Assembly (NCBI GenBank): GCA_002118135.1
Contig: BDIU01000058.1
Location: forward strand, 62,001-126,000
Direction of reading: 5' to 3'
Length of the DNA stretch: 64,000 bases
From: Trebouxia sp. TZW2008
Lineage: Eukaryota > Chlorophyta > Trebouxiophyceae > Trebouxiales > Trebouxiaceae
Part shown: piece by piece, positions 1 through 12,800 of the stretch
How positions within the stretch are numbered: the first letter of the stretch is position 1
How the letters are laid out: every line of letters begins with the position of its first letter
The notes under the pieces: model-generated
What the model was told of the DNA's origin: nothing
The model's input: the letters and a program-made list of their open reading frames with translations, nothing else
The model's database searches: none
Translations under genes and position numbers: made by a program

Positions 1-1082
1 AAGAGCAACCTTGTGACAGAGGCAAAGGCTCACTGCTACCAGATAGGTGGCAAATCCTGGACAGGTCAACATTAACAGCAGAGGTCGCAGGCTGCCAACA
101 GTCGCATGCACTTTGCAAGGTGTCCCCCTGTAAGGAGGGAATGTCAGTCTTTCATTTGCGCATGGCAGTTGTGAAGGGGAGCCATACTGACAACAGGAAG
201 ACGAGGGTGCATGCCTGCAAAGCGGCATTCTCCTCTAGCAGCATCTTGACTTGCCCTGGCAGCGGCCCACTTAGCCTCATATCTCCTGGAGTACATACAC
301 ACATGTAGTCACAATCAGACATGCGCCTCCTGTCAGCTTCATGTCCCCTGCCGCACACTTGGTCAGGTGCACATAAACAGCCTCACCCATACGCCCATAC
401 ACAAAAACACAGTCACAGTACATATGTTGAAACATCCACATGCTTCACCACACAAGTTGCACTATAAGTTTGCGACAGCTGCACAACCATGTAATGACAG
501 AAGTGCCAATCTCAAAACACTCCACCCCTGGCAAAGTTGCAAAAATACAACTGTGCACAACCAAAGACCAGCTCTTGCTTATGTGGATGTCCAAATGGGC
601 TGATAGATGCATGGTGGATGTGAGCTGCTGCATGTACAGACGTCTGTTGAGTCAATATAGGTATGTGTGGAATCAAGCAATGCAAACACTTGGCTGGCAG
701 GAGGAAAGCAACGGTGCAGGTGCTGACCTTCAGAGCATGGCTTCGTATACCCTGCCTGGATCAGGCCACTCAAGGCTTCCTCATGCGCCTTTGCCTGCAC
801 TCAAACTTGTTGTTGAATCAGATGGAAGACATTTGCCTCAGATCTACACCTTCAAATGTAGCTACATGCAACAGAAGCACCTGCGCAACTCCAGGTGGCT
901 CATCTCGGAGGCAAAGCAAGCTTGCTGTGACATGCTGCTATAAGGAACAACTTTGTTTCTGTGACTGCTGAGCATGGCACAAAGTGTTCTACCTGTGCTT
1001 TGCTGGCAGTCAAGCTTGCTTGTGTTCAAAATTAAAACACTCAACTGCGTGACTACTACGTGTGTTAGATGAAAGTCCACAC
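1..1082. other. No gene resolved at the left edge
   Basis: I find no convincing exon chain here. The sequence is TG/CA-rich like the introns of neighbouring genes and may be a downstream intron, a 3' UTR or intergenic sequence of the minus-strand coiled-coil gene, whose last supported exon ends at 1083. Confidence 0.4.
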
Positions 1083-4000
1083 CTGCGCTTCAAGCTGCCT
1101 CTGATGCTTAGCCTGTCGCTTCTGCAGGTCAGTCCTGTGCCGTGTCTGCTGTTGCAGCAGCATGTCTCTGTAGGCCTCCCGCAGCAGTCCTGCCTCCCTA
1201 CCTGATTCTTGCCCCTGCTGCAGCCTGAGACCCTGCATCAACATCACCGACTATGCTTTCACGTATGCAGTGCAAAGCTTGTCACATCTTTCAGCGACAC
1301 TTGACATGTTTTTGTCAGTCGAGAGACACCACTCGACAGCTGCCGTTAACTGCCTGAAGGTGCACAAAAGCCAGGGATTCTGGGAGCCATCTTCCTATCT
1401 CATCCCTTGCGAGAAACCCTGCATGGTTGTTTGACTGCCTGGATTGCAGGTGATTGCTTCATTGCTTTACCAAGTCAACATTTGCAAAGCTGTCAGGTGG
1501 TCTCATGGTACATACAAAGTAGGCGTGTTTTGTTTCAATTTGCACATCAAGGACTCCTAGACAGCATCGTTGTACCAGCGCAACATTGCACAATTCGTTC
1601 TCACCTTGTGACCATGCAGCGCTCTTTTTCCATGATGCAGCTGCATTGCATCACCTTCCAACCCCAAGGCTGATGTACCTTGCTGAGCCTTGCGCTCACA
1701 GCTCTCTTGAGCAGTATCTGCTGCAAGTCTGCTTCCTGTCTCAGGCTCCTCTGTATCAGAGATGGTGTGTGGCTCATCCTCAGGGTCAAGGGGGGCCTGG
1801 TTGGAGGGCAGGGAGGGCCTGGCAGGCGGGCTCAGGTTGACTGCTTCTCTCAGCATTGACACTGCGTTCACAGTCAGGCCCTGCAGTCAGACTGCTGTCA
1901 CCGAAATGCATGAACAGCTGTCCTGGATGAAGGAACGGCTCAGGTTGACAGCTTCTCTCCGCAATACACAATATTCACAGTCAGGCCATGCAGCCAGGCT
2001 CCCGTCACAATAAGTGATGTGTTATGGTCACCACATAATGCAACAGTTGCATCAACATGAGCACTCCCAGCATGACAGAATCTGGATAAATTTGACGAAT
2101 TGCAAAGCGTGTTCACGTAATGCTGCTGTGCGGCAAGAAGTCATGGGCAGTACAACCAAGTACAACCTTGGACTGCAGCAAAAGCTATGAGGGTGTCGAG
2201 GCCAATATGCTGGTTCAGCTTCCGTCAGTTGCAAACATCCAGGACTCAACTGAACAACCGTACTCAGTCTGAGAGCAGCAAAGCATTTGTGCAGATTGGG
2301 GGCTTTTCAAGATGTCCAATGCAGTGCCTTGTGGAGCTTCACCTGCTGGACTGATCTGCCATGTGACCCAGCTATCATTGTGGGGTTTGTCTTGAGCAAA
2401 TTGGACTCCAGCTGCTGCTCAGCGCCATGCAACTGCAGGGACGGGCAAGTCAATTACCTCCAGTTGCATTCAGTTGACCTTGTAGCCAGTGTGCACAGCG
2501 ACATTAGCCTTGGTCTAAGGTTGTGGGATGCAGTGAGCGGCTAGCTGTTGCAAACAACTGTTGAGACCTGGCAGACAGCATCACATGCTGTCTCCTGTCA
2601 TGTCTCTGTCTGATCGCGCTCATGTACACTGTGAATGCAGCCATCACGTCGTGATCTGCCATTAACATTGACTGCCATTTCGACAGTATGTCATCTGCAG
2701 GCAGACAACGCCATGGCTACTGCTACAGCTGCCAAAGCAGCACCCAATGGCAATGCTGCAGTTGCATTGGGCAGGCTGACAAAACCACTGGAGACAGTTG
2801 ATTGCTCCGGTACATACCTAGCTGAGCCTGCTGAGCCTGTCTAGCACACGTTTACAATTGAAAAATGAATGACAAGACCATGTCTACTGGCACAATGGCC
2901 ACATCATCACACCGTTGCAGTTTGAGGACTTGACCTGTGAGACCTAAGGTGCCGGGCAGGCAAGACCACAGCAATTTGGCGCAGCTGCCAAAGCATCTCA
3001 CAATTGCAGTTTGACAATATGGGCCGCAAAGGCTGACAAGCCCATGCCAAAGCACCCCACATCTGCAAGTTGTTTGTGACAGGCTGAGAAGATCAAGGCA
3101 GAGCGCGCCTGTGCAGACATGCTGCTGGACTCCTGTGAGAGGCCTCTCACTGCCCGTAGCTCTGCCAACTGCACTGACTTCAGCTGCACCTGCTCAAGCA
3201 TTGTCTGCTTCTCCCTGCAGCACATGTACGCAGCTTATCTAGACAACCAATACGGCAGCTGTCTGCTGACTGTTGTAATCCATACCAACTGCACTGATGT
3301 CAGCTGCACCTGCTCAACCATTGCCTGCTTGTCCTCGCAGCACATCCAGGCAGCAAACATCGCAATATGACCAAAGTGGCAAGTGTGGTCAGGTCATTAA
3401 TGGTGAGGTTGAACAGGCGTAATCACAATGTGCCAAATGACTAGAATTGAGCTACACCTGCTCAGCCAGCATCTGCACTTTTCTGCAGCACATGCAAACA
3501 GCAACATTGCAAGGACCAGGATGGTAACTTTCTGCTGCCGGCAGAACTGACACAGAGGACAAGCAATGTGTCGCGTCTGTCCCCCAGCCAGATCTCAGCT
3601 ACAGTAATAATGATGACTGCAGCCTCTGGCCAGACAACAACAGCAAGAGCCTGGAAGTGGGACTTGTGTACAACACTCTGCATCCAGCTTACTTTCCTGC
3701 TGTGTACAGGGACCTCACCACCCTTCGTGTCCAATATAATTGGTTCAGATTAGCGCATGACCGTACTGGCTGGAGACGGTTGATTGCTTCTGAACATACC
3801 TAGCTGGGCCTGCTGAGCCTGCCTAGCACATGTTTCAATGCACGAACGAACTGTGACTGACTCACCTCTGTGCAGCTTCCAAAGCAGCTTCCAGTGACTG
3901 GACCCTCTGCTTTAGACTCCCCACAATGGTTCCCGGCGGGTCTTCAGCCATCCATGCCCAATTGCTAAGCTCAGGCTGGCTGTTGCGCAGCGTGACTCTG

Positions 4001-6351
4001 TTACGCATCAGCCTGTCACACTGTGCTGATATCTGCTGCCACTCTGCAGCTTGTGCTTGTTGCGGGGTGCCTTGTGAGCTGTTGGGCATGCAAAGGCTCT
4101 GCAGCTTGCTGCTCAAGCGGTCAATGTCAGCCTGAAGGGAATGCATGCTGCCTGCATGCAAATCAGGCTTGTTGTAGCATTTGTGCTTGTATATCTGTGC
4201 TTGAGGCTAACAAAATTGCTGTGACGCTCCATCTATGTCATGGATGGCAGGTTATCAGGACAGACCTTTATGTCAGGTCATGTAGATTATCACCATCAAG
4301 TTATGGACATATGCTGCAAAGCAGTGTCATTTATGGTTGGGCATATGCGTGCTGAATGGTGTTCTGTTGCCGACAGGGCCTGAAGTGTACGTGAGGCTGC
4401 AAACCAATGAAAATTGATAGCTCTCATGGTGCTGGTGAAAACTTGCTGAATAGCTAGCAATGGGCTTGGCTGTTGCAGATTGTATTTTACGCGCAACTTT
4501 CCAAGCATCTAGCAGGCCTCACAGGTCCCCACTTCCTTGGTCGACTGGAGCAGGGAAGGCAAGATCAAGGCAGAGGCTTGGCTGTTTTCTGCACATCTTG
4601 GCAGAGACTCGGCGGTGTTTGCCTTACCTGCTGAACAATCCAAAGCGGCGCAGCCTGCTTGCAAGCGCACGTCCAGGTCAGCAGTCAGTCGGTCCTGCTC
4701 AGCCAGCTTCTGCTCAGCCATCTGCATCTTGGCAGCTTCCAGCGACTGCAGCTGCTGTGACACCTCCTCATGCACCTCTGCTAGCTCAACCAGACGCTGC
4801 AGTGTCAGCACAACTGTTGTAACTTTGTGCTTGCTAAGTAGACTCTGCTCTGTTGTCTGCACCTTGGGGGCTCCAGAGACCACATCTGCTGTGACACATC
4901 CTCGTGTACCTCTGCCAGCTCAACCAAACGCTGCAGTGTCAGCACAACTGTTACACATTTGTGCTTGCTGAGTATTTCCTGCTCTGCAGTCTGCACCTTG
5001 GCAGCTCTCAATGACTACGACTGCTGTGACACATGTACCTCTGCTAGCTAACCTATTTGCTGCAGTGTCAGCACAAACACATTTGTGCTTGCTGCTTTGG
5101 GTTTGCTTGGCCTTCTGCATCATGGCCGCCTTCAATGACTGCAGCTGAAGTGACGTGTCCTCTTGTGACTCTGCTAGCTCAAATCGAGGCTGCAATCAGC
5201 TGCTAGCTCAACAAACCGCAGCATGCTCTACTGTTTTCAGACCTGCTGATTAGGTTCTATGGCTTGACACTCACATGCAGACCAAAAGACAATCTCGACA
5301 TCAGCTGTCTGCATCTACCAACAGTGGAGGTATATGGCACAATAGGCACTTGTCACATGCTGCATGGGAGTGGATAGTCATGCACATCTTGCAGCAATGC
5401 CTCTGGCGTGCAAGATCATCACAGAAGATTGCTCAAATTTGCAGATGCTCAGACAGTGTCTGACTGTGTACTTGCAGTCACTGCTAAATTTTGACATTAA
5501 AGCCTTCAGAACCAACCTAGCATGCTCTTACCTTCGGTATCTGAAGCTTCTGCTCTACGAGTGACGCCTCACAGCGACAAGGTCAATGACAGAAAGACTG
5601 CTTTGTGGATTCAATGCAATTGGCTGTGGGCTTGCAATCACAGCTTTGCAAGCACTTTGCTGGAATGTTTGTTTTGGTCTGCTTTTACCTTCCGTATCTG
5701 AAGCTGCTGCTTTACCACGTGCCTGTCCAGCGAGGTAGTCAAGGCAGGCACGACAACAGCACAAGGCTGCAGTGTGCCGCTCATCAGCTGCATGGCAACA
5801 TACCAGTGTTCAAGCCAGGTAGCCAGATAAAAATTGAGTAATGATGAGACTGGGTCTAGTATAGTTACCACAGAAGTTGGAGACTCAGAGGATTCAGCTT
5901 GGCTCTGTAGGTCCCTGCTTGCTCCATTGAAAAGCCCAGGGTCTTGTCTGCAGCAGCAAGTGATGTTTGAACCGCTGAGCCAGGCAACAGTTGCAGGCAA
6001 GCAGAAGGCCAAACAGCAAGCTGCCAAGGCATTGCCTTGCTTGATCAACTCAATGCTGCTCAAGTTTGTTATTGGCAAGTAGCACTGCTCGTACTTGCTT
6101 GATAGCAAGGCCGCATCAGCGTTACTTGAGGCACTTGTTGCGCTATGTGAACAGGCTTGGCCATCACGGGCGGCAGCAAAGTCTCGCAGTTTAGCATTTC
6201 TCTGACGCCAAAATTGGTCCTCCTGCGGAGGCAACCTTTGTCGGATACATGCGTAGGCAATGCTGTGTGCGTTTCTATCGTCTTGCAGTCATACCTCGGC
6301 GTAGTAGGTGAAGCGTGGTTGCGGCAGAAACTGAAAAGTCGGCAAAGACAT
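1083..6351 (-). CDS. Unrecognised coiled-coil protein gene (spliced, partly resolved)
   Basis: I do not recognise the family. Read on the minus strand, a first exon at 6351-6295 starts with ATG and encodes MSLPTFQFLPQPRFTYYAE. It splices in phase 0 to 6222-6095, which continues EDQFWRQRNAKLRDFAAARD. Further exons with acceptor and donor are seen at 4796-4628, 4151-3866, about 1850-1679 and 1232-1083; one near 3214 has a clear acceptor. They are rich in Q, E, L, K and R in heptad-like order (for example RLVELAEVHEEVSQQLQSLE), so a long coiled coil is likely. The phases of the middle exons were not all joined, so more than one gene is possible. Four of its exon ends have decayed tandem copies in the adjacent intron. 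The gene is divergent from the kinase, with 482 bases between the two ATGs. A scaffold or cytoskeletal role is only a guess from the coiled coil. Confidence 0.5.
1939..2010 (-). repeat. Exon echo, coiled-coil gene (exon start near 1850)
   Basis: The stretch from 1939 repeats 1830-1890 with small changes; both contain GGCTCAGGTTGAC followed by a shared CACAGTCAGGCC tract. The copy lies on the 5' side (minus strand) of the exon whose downstream end is at 1679. Confidence 0.65.
2787..2873 (+). repeat. Dispersed repeat, copy 1
   Basis: It shares the core CTAGCTGAGCCTGCTGAGCC and flanking GGAGACAGTTGATTGCT with copies at 3729-3852 and 62838-62955. Strand is given as the orientation of that core. 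The family is unknown to me. Confidence 0.75.
3286..3500 (-). repeat. Two exon echoes, coiled-coil gene (exon start at 3214)
   Basis: The exon that begins at 3214 reads REKQTMLEQVQLKSVQL. Copies near 3343 and 3490 read EDKQAMVEQVQLTSVQL and a more decayed form, each after a CTGC-type acceptor. Both are on the 5' side of the functional exon. Confidence 0.75.
3729..3852 (+). repeat. Dispersed repeat, copy 2
   Basis: This is one of the longer copies. It starts near CCAATATAATTGGTTCAG and continues through GGAGACGGTTGATTGCTT and CTAGCTGGGCCTGCTGAGCC. The left part is shared with the copy at 62838-62955, so the element is at least 110 bases long. Confidence 0.75.
4845..5192 (-). repeat. Three exon echoes, coiled-coil gene (exon start at 4796)
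   Basis: The functional exon at 4796-4628 begins RLVELAEVHEEVSQQLQSLE. Copies begin at about 4931, 5058 and 5192 (for example RLVELAEVHEDVSQQMWSLE). They are spaced about 130 bases apart, and the nearer ones keep GACACTGCAG before the exon start. Decay increases with distance from the functional exon: the farther copies contain frame breaks. Confidence 0.8.
5528..5721 (-). repeat. Duplicated exon end, coiled-coil gene
   Basis: Two copies of an exon end followed by a GTAA donor lie at 5528-5562 and 5686-5721. Their plus-strand core is CTTCCGTATCTGAAGCT; on the minus strand this reads GKAAASDTEG before the donor. I could not decide which copy is used. Confidence 0.6.
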
Positions 6352-6833
6352 GTGCAGGATATCACTTCAGCCTGGGACTTCACATGCCGAGCGTAGAGGT
6401 CTTGACCGGGGAACGCGATTCGAGACAAGCGCTCATCAACATAGCATTTCCTTGAAAATTTGCGACCGGTGGAATGTCTCTTTTGCCAAGCCAAGCTTGC
6501 CGAATTTGACGAAAAATGCAGGAAGCTAAAGCTGGTCATTTGCAAAGGCAAGAAACATTTTGAATGGGCACCAGAGGGCAAGTTGCTGGCCAGTGACTTG
6601 TGTTTGACCGAGCAAAGCTGAGTGCTCCAGTTGCTGATTCAGATCTGGCAAGATTAACCATACACAGGAGACGGCTGTAGTGCAGTTGCGTCGTCTCGTC
6701 TCCAGCGAGGGACTGTTCTGACTGCAGCATGCTGCTGTTGTCACACCCTCAGCTTCTAGTCGCGGCTCCTTACAAGTCAGGGTGCACCGGCTTAGCGTAA
6801 ATTTCCTGCAGTCAGCTCATACGTAGTCCTTCG
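6352..6833. promoter_or_regulatory. Divergent promoter region between coiled-coil gene and kinase
   Basis: The 482 bases between the two start codons are richer in CG than the surrounding introns. No TATA box stands out. Shared control of the two genes is an inference from their head-to-head arrangement. Confidence 0.5.
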
Positions 6834-9800
6834 ATGGGACAGCGAAGGAAAAGGCAGGCAAAACAGCGCAGGTCAAAGGCGTCACAGAGCTCGGAGCAAA
6901 GCAGCTCAACAGGTATGCGATAAGCTACTTGCGTGAAACCACGTATTGCTTGAACCCTCTCCTGGTATGGTGGCTACGTTGTTGCGACCGGCTTGATGTG
7001 CACTGCTATCACAAAAGTGCCCTCCCGCCCTGAATGCAGATGCTTGCCTCCTGCAGCAGCTTCACATTTGATTTGGGCTTGCAGGATGGATGCAATCAGC
7101 AATGGGAGTGCTGGGCTTCTGGCTTGGATGGCTGTACTGGGACCTGTTGATGGTGACAACCCTGGTGCAAATTGTGGTGTGCACATTTCTGTCTTCTGAG
7201 ACAGCTGGTCACTGGCAGCAGCTAGACGCCCTTTGGAAGTGTCCATTTGAAATTGCGGTGAGTGACAGTTGTCTGCATCCCTGCTGCTGCCCAGGAAAGC
7301 CAGCAGCATTAACACACATCAGCAGTGGACTGCTGTATCATATTCATGATTGCGCTTCTGTTTGCTGATCATGTGCTGAAGCCTCTGCATCAGCAAACTG
7401 TCTCCCAACACCATCACGTTGTGTTCTCATATGCATACATGTATTGCATACATCACATTTGACCAGCTCATGTGACTGCAGAGCTGGGCAGACTTGAAGG
7501 AGATTGATGTGTTCTACATTCTGTATGACTGGTTGCTGGACCAGCTGGAAAGTACACTGTTTCTGGTTGACGACCCTGAGTGCAAAGGCATGAGCTTACC
7601 CTGGCGGCATCTGACTTGCGCAGCACTCCTCTGCTGCCTGCTGGTTCTGCTGACTGCGGCTCAAGTGATGTGGCTGACGCTGAAGGTCTTCTGTAAAAGT
7701 GGTATGCTCTATGACTCGAGAGGACTGCATTTTTGCTCGCTGCCATCATGCTTGGGCTACATTCAATGTCTGCGTCAATCACTGCACATGTAAAGGCTAC
7801 TCTGCCTGTCTCAATGTGTTGCTTGTGCCTTGTTTGCTGGGCCTGTGAAGCGTGGTGCAAATGTCCCTCAGGCTGATTTTACTACTTGAGACAGTTGTTG
7901 TCACAGGCTCAAGTATGCAGTCACAGCACAACAGTAGATTTCACAATATCATGTCAGCACCAATATCATGGCAAAGCAATCTGGGCAAATCACAAGAGCT
8001 GGGCACCTGTCCTGCTGTGCAGATGATACAAAGCACACTGAGCGTAGAGCCCACACCAGCAGCGCCACAGCAATGTCGCCCAGAGGTGGCCAAGCCAAGA
8101 CAGCAGCTGCTCACCATGGCTCTCTTGCAGTACACACTAACCCTATGTATGAGATCAGCGCCCCCACTTCAGCCAAAGGGTGGGGACAGGCCCCTGGTGG
8201 CCTGTTCAAGAAGGTCGCGGCAGGTGTGAGCTGTTCTTGATGATCTGCATGAGTTGCTTTGATGGGGACTTGTGTGGCATCCCTGCTCATGATAACACTT
8301 TTTGGCACGTGGGTTAGGCGTGCGTGGCCCACAGAAACCCCATGGTGCAGCTAAGATGCCAGCAACAGACTTGACGTAGGATTCAATGCTGTGCAAAGCC
8401 TTGTAGCAACCTGCAAGCTTTGCCAGATTATGCTGACTGTTCAAATGTGTGGCATTGAAGATGTCAAATTGACAGGCAACCTATTATAGCACTGTCAGAC
8501 TAATACTCAAACGTCTTCAGGCATCAAGTCTTTCATTGAGCTCTCACAGCCACACTGTGCATCTCAGCAGCAAGAGATACAACTGGATTGCCATGTCACT
8601 CTCCGGGACATGTTCAAAATTGTCGGCGTGAATTTGGCACCTGCACTTTGTCCAGCATACTGCCTTGGACACTGTAGTGTCAGCTCGAAGATCTTGACAG
8701 AAGTCCAGGCAGGGAAGGCATTTGCAGAGTTACAAACCCTGTCTTTGTTGGCATCAACATGCCTCCCGCATTTTGTTAATGCCAGATGCATCTTCAAGGC
8801 CAACAGTCTGTTCAAGCGAAGGATCGTTGCTCAGATGTATGCATACATCTCACACAGCATTCTCTGCAGCAATCTCAGGCATAGTTTCAGGCAAAACAGC
8901 AGGCCTTGGCCTGGATTGCGGTCTGGGTCAGCGACATCATGGCAACTAAAGCAACTAAAAGGGTATCCCTTGACCGCCTGCTACTGCTTTGCAGGCTCGC
9001 AAGATGATATGCTGGAGTCTACATCTGCAAGAATTGCATCTGGGCACACCTTGCCTGGAGAGCTGCTTCAGCAAGGGTTTGCTGTGCAAGATGAGCTGAC
9101 ATCAGGTAGGTAATGCTGCACAGAGCACGCAGTTGTTAACCTGTCAGCAGATCATACACATGTGACCTTGTTGCGACCAAGTCGATGCTGCAAAGTTATT
9201 GCTTCCAAATTTGGCCATGTCATGTGAATTTTTGTTTGACTCATACCTTGATCAAAGTCATTCATTTTTGCTCTGTCACATGAATTTGCGTCTGTACACG
9301 GTGGCATTTGCAGTTGTTGACTGGCTGTTGCTTTCTGCCAACAACATCCTGCAGGGAGCAGCCTTGCCCCATCTTCTTTGCCTGCAGAGGGAGGCTTGCC
9401 TGCCCATCATTCACCATCCCCTTCGCACACCTCTGACTCACCAGGCCAATCATCACAGAGCGCCAGATTTGCGCAGCAGCCTCATGACTCACTAGATGAG
9501 TCATCACCCACTGAGCCACCACCCTCTTCCACTGTGGCATTGCAGCCTCTGGGGCTGCCTGATGAGTCATCACATGGGGCCAGGCTTGCACACATGCGCA
9601 GGACTATCGCAGAGGCTGGCTCCGAAACCGCATTCACAGCCGATGCTCAGACCACTAGCCATGAGTCAGAAATGGTGCCTTGCATTTGCAGCTGGCTTCT
9701 TTGTCAGCACAGCTGCTTGCAGCAGAGGAAGCCATTGCCTTCTTCAGGGGCCTGTACTTGACAGAGAGCAGGGCTCGCATGTTGGCTGTGCGACTGGCAA

Positions 9801-12800
9801 AGTCTGCCCTTCAGGAGGCATCAGCTGAAAGGCAGGGCCTGTCAGCCAGTAGGCAGAGCCATCCAGCCGAAAGGCAGGGCCAGTCAGCTGATGGGCAGGG
9901 CCAGTCCGTCAATAGGCACAGCCAATCATTTAGCTCAGGCAATGATCACAGATCTGCAGCAGACAGGGTCAAGAGCCCTGCTATGGCTCAGTGCACTTCT
10001 TCAGCAGACAATGTTGAGGCCTCCCAGGCAGACAGTGTTCACAGTCCTGCAACAGCCCTTCATGATTCAGACAGTGACCACAGTCCTGGCGCAGTCAGAT
10101 GCGATGAGATAGCAGACAGTGAGCACGCATCTGCTACAGCTCAGCACAGTTCTGAGGCAGACAGTGACCGTGGTCCTGCTACAGTGCAGAACTCTGTCTT
10201 GGCTCAACACGCCATCGCTGACAAGAGCACTGCCACAGCCCAGTTGGACATTCCTGCAGAGCCCAACGCTAAGTCAGTTCTGACAGCTGTCACTGCAGCA
10301 AACACCCCTCGACAGACCCATGACACCTACAGACCCCTGCAAAGCTCTACTCCTGCCAAATCTGAAGGGGCAACCAGCTTTCCCTACGCTTCTAAGGGGG
10401 ACAAGACATCACGCACTGAGACAGAGACAGACAGTATCCAGATTCCAGCCCTGCACCTGCAGTCAAGTGACTTGCAGCGATTGCAGAGGGAACTAAACAT
10501 AAAGGATGACACCATTCAAGAGCAGAGAAGGCAGATCACAGGGCATGCAGTGAAGGTTAGTGGACAGAAGGTGTTGCTTCAGCAGCTGAAGGCAACAGTG
10601 CAAGCTCAGGAGCTGCCCGCATTGCTCTTCAACATCAGCCTGTTGCCCACAAAGGTCAGATTTCTGCCGTTGGTGCTGTTGCTGCTGCTTTCGTGCTGCT
10701 TTTTTCAGCATCTCATTTCTGACTGTCATTCATGCCTATTGCTTTTTGATTGACAAGTACGCTGCCTCAAGCATAATTTATCACAGGCATGCTGTGGGTT
10801 GCCTGAAATTATTTATTTGTCGGCTTTGCTCCTGTCAAGTCTTGTTGAAACTCCCAGAGCTTCAAGGGTGGCATCTGTGATTTGCCATGAGGTGCCAAGA
10901 TGCTAGGGGGAGGCAGTGCTGCCAAATTGTGCATGCCTCTATTCAATTCCAGTTCTCAGAAGTATTTGCTCAAAAAGTTACTTTCTCATGTAGGGTTTCA
11001 AGAATGGCGCTTATGATCTGCCGTATGGTGCCAAGCTGCTGGGAGAGGGCAGTGCAGCCACCGTCTACCAGGAGTCTCGCAGCGGCTTTCAATGTGCCAC
11101 CAAGTACCCTAACAAGGTATGCCATACTCAGTAACAAACAGTTAGCGTCCTGTGCTCAGCATGTGCATTGCAGATGTAAGATTGAAAATTTAGGGGCCAC
11201 AAAGTGTTGTGCATTTGTACTGGTTGTGCCCAAGTATCTGGCTTGTCAGCTTGTCACAGACAGCCAGCTGCTGCAAAGAGCTAAGTTTTGTGGCTGGCTG
11301 CTTGTATGACAGTCTGCTGTGAAGGTCTGGTCAGTAGGGACTGACACAATTTTGCGGCTTTGAAGTTCTGAGCACAACTTATGGTTTGCTGTTGTTACAG
11401 GGTCTTGAGGCTTACAGTGACCTAGCGCACGACTTGCACTCCCACTTGCGCTGTGCTGGACCCAACACAGTGGTGGTACTGTCAGTTTGGATGGACAAGA
11501 TTCCCAAGTTTGATGTTGGCGCTGTGAGTAAATGACACAGCTTGTTGCCTGTACAGGGACTCAAGGCATACAGTGACCTGGCACATGAGTTGCAGTCCCA
11601 CTTGCGCTGTGCTGGTCCTCACACAGTGGAGATACTGTCAGTGGGGATGGACAAGATTCCCAGGGGACCCAAGTTGTCAGCCAACATTGTGTGTTTCTCC
11701 ATGGAACTGGCAAGCTGTAGCCTCACAGACTACATCAGGTGAGTACAGTATTAGCACAGCTACTTGCATCTGCCAAAAGAAGGCAGCTGGTCAGGATCTG
11801 CTTTGTCAATTGCCAAAGTCTCTTCACTTTGCACGTGGCTCAAACACAATACTTGTGTTAACATAGGAGCAGGCAGTTGGATTGCACATCATGCAACTCG
11901 CATTGTTGGCAGCCTAAGATCACAAAACAGCTCAGCCTACGCTTTTGCCCAGGCCCATCAATGTGCAGGCAGCTCAAAGCGGGGTCTCTGCCTGTTGATC
12001 TTTTTTTGCATGTGCCCAATCGCATCTGATGCATTTCACTGTTTCTTGCATATCGACGTGTTACCGCACACAGTTGATCAACCAGGTTTTGGATGTGCCA
12101 AGCGACACTGAGATGCGCAAACACTACCCCAGACTTACAAACAAGCCCGACTGTGGTGCTTGTTGCCCTGTACCGACTGAGCTCCCCTTGGAGCTTCTTG
12201 TGTGTTTGCCCACTTCTGTTGTGAATTCACTTGTCTGACTGATCTGCTGTGGTTGCATGCTGCATGCGCCTGTCAGCTGACAGCAGTCAGGCTTGTTTGT
12301 GCCCTGTGACGTAACTCGCGAGCGAATGTACGCCTCAGCTGGTGAGTTGAGTGGATCAGGAACCAAGCTTCAATCAGTATCTCCGATGACATCTGAGTCA
12401 TTGCTGAGACCCTGTGCAGGCACAATGTGTCAGCCTGGCACCAAACAACCCAACACACAGGATGTCAGCATGACAAACTGAGACTTGCGCAAAAACACCC
12501 TGCGTGTGTGTGCAGATAGGTTTCACAACCATTATTAGTTTCGCTGCTATTGGCACTAGCGATGTTTTTGATGTGATCTGGCTAATTCTGCAGCATTTGC
12601 TTGCAGGCAGGCAACAGGCGGATTCAAGAGCTGCATCCGCAATGGCCTAGTCTTTGAGCTCAGCCATACCAGCTGCTGCTGATTCACACTGTCATCACTC
12701 ATGTTGTGACTGTTTCCCATGCTCTGGCTGATTCTGCTGCATTTGCTTGCAAGCAGGCAACAGGTGGATTCAAGGGCCGCAACCAGGATGGGCTGGTACT

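Noticed and set aside
10859..10925. Second kinase pseudogene
   Set aside because: Only the glycine-loop exon start is present, directly beside the functional exon; it is a local echo, not a gene copy.
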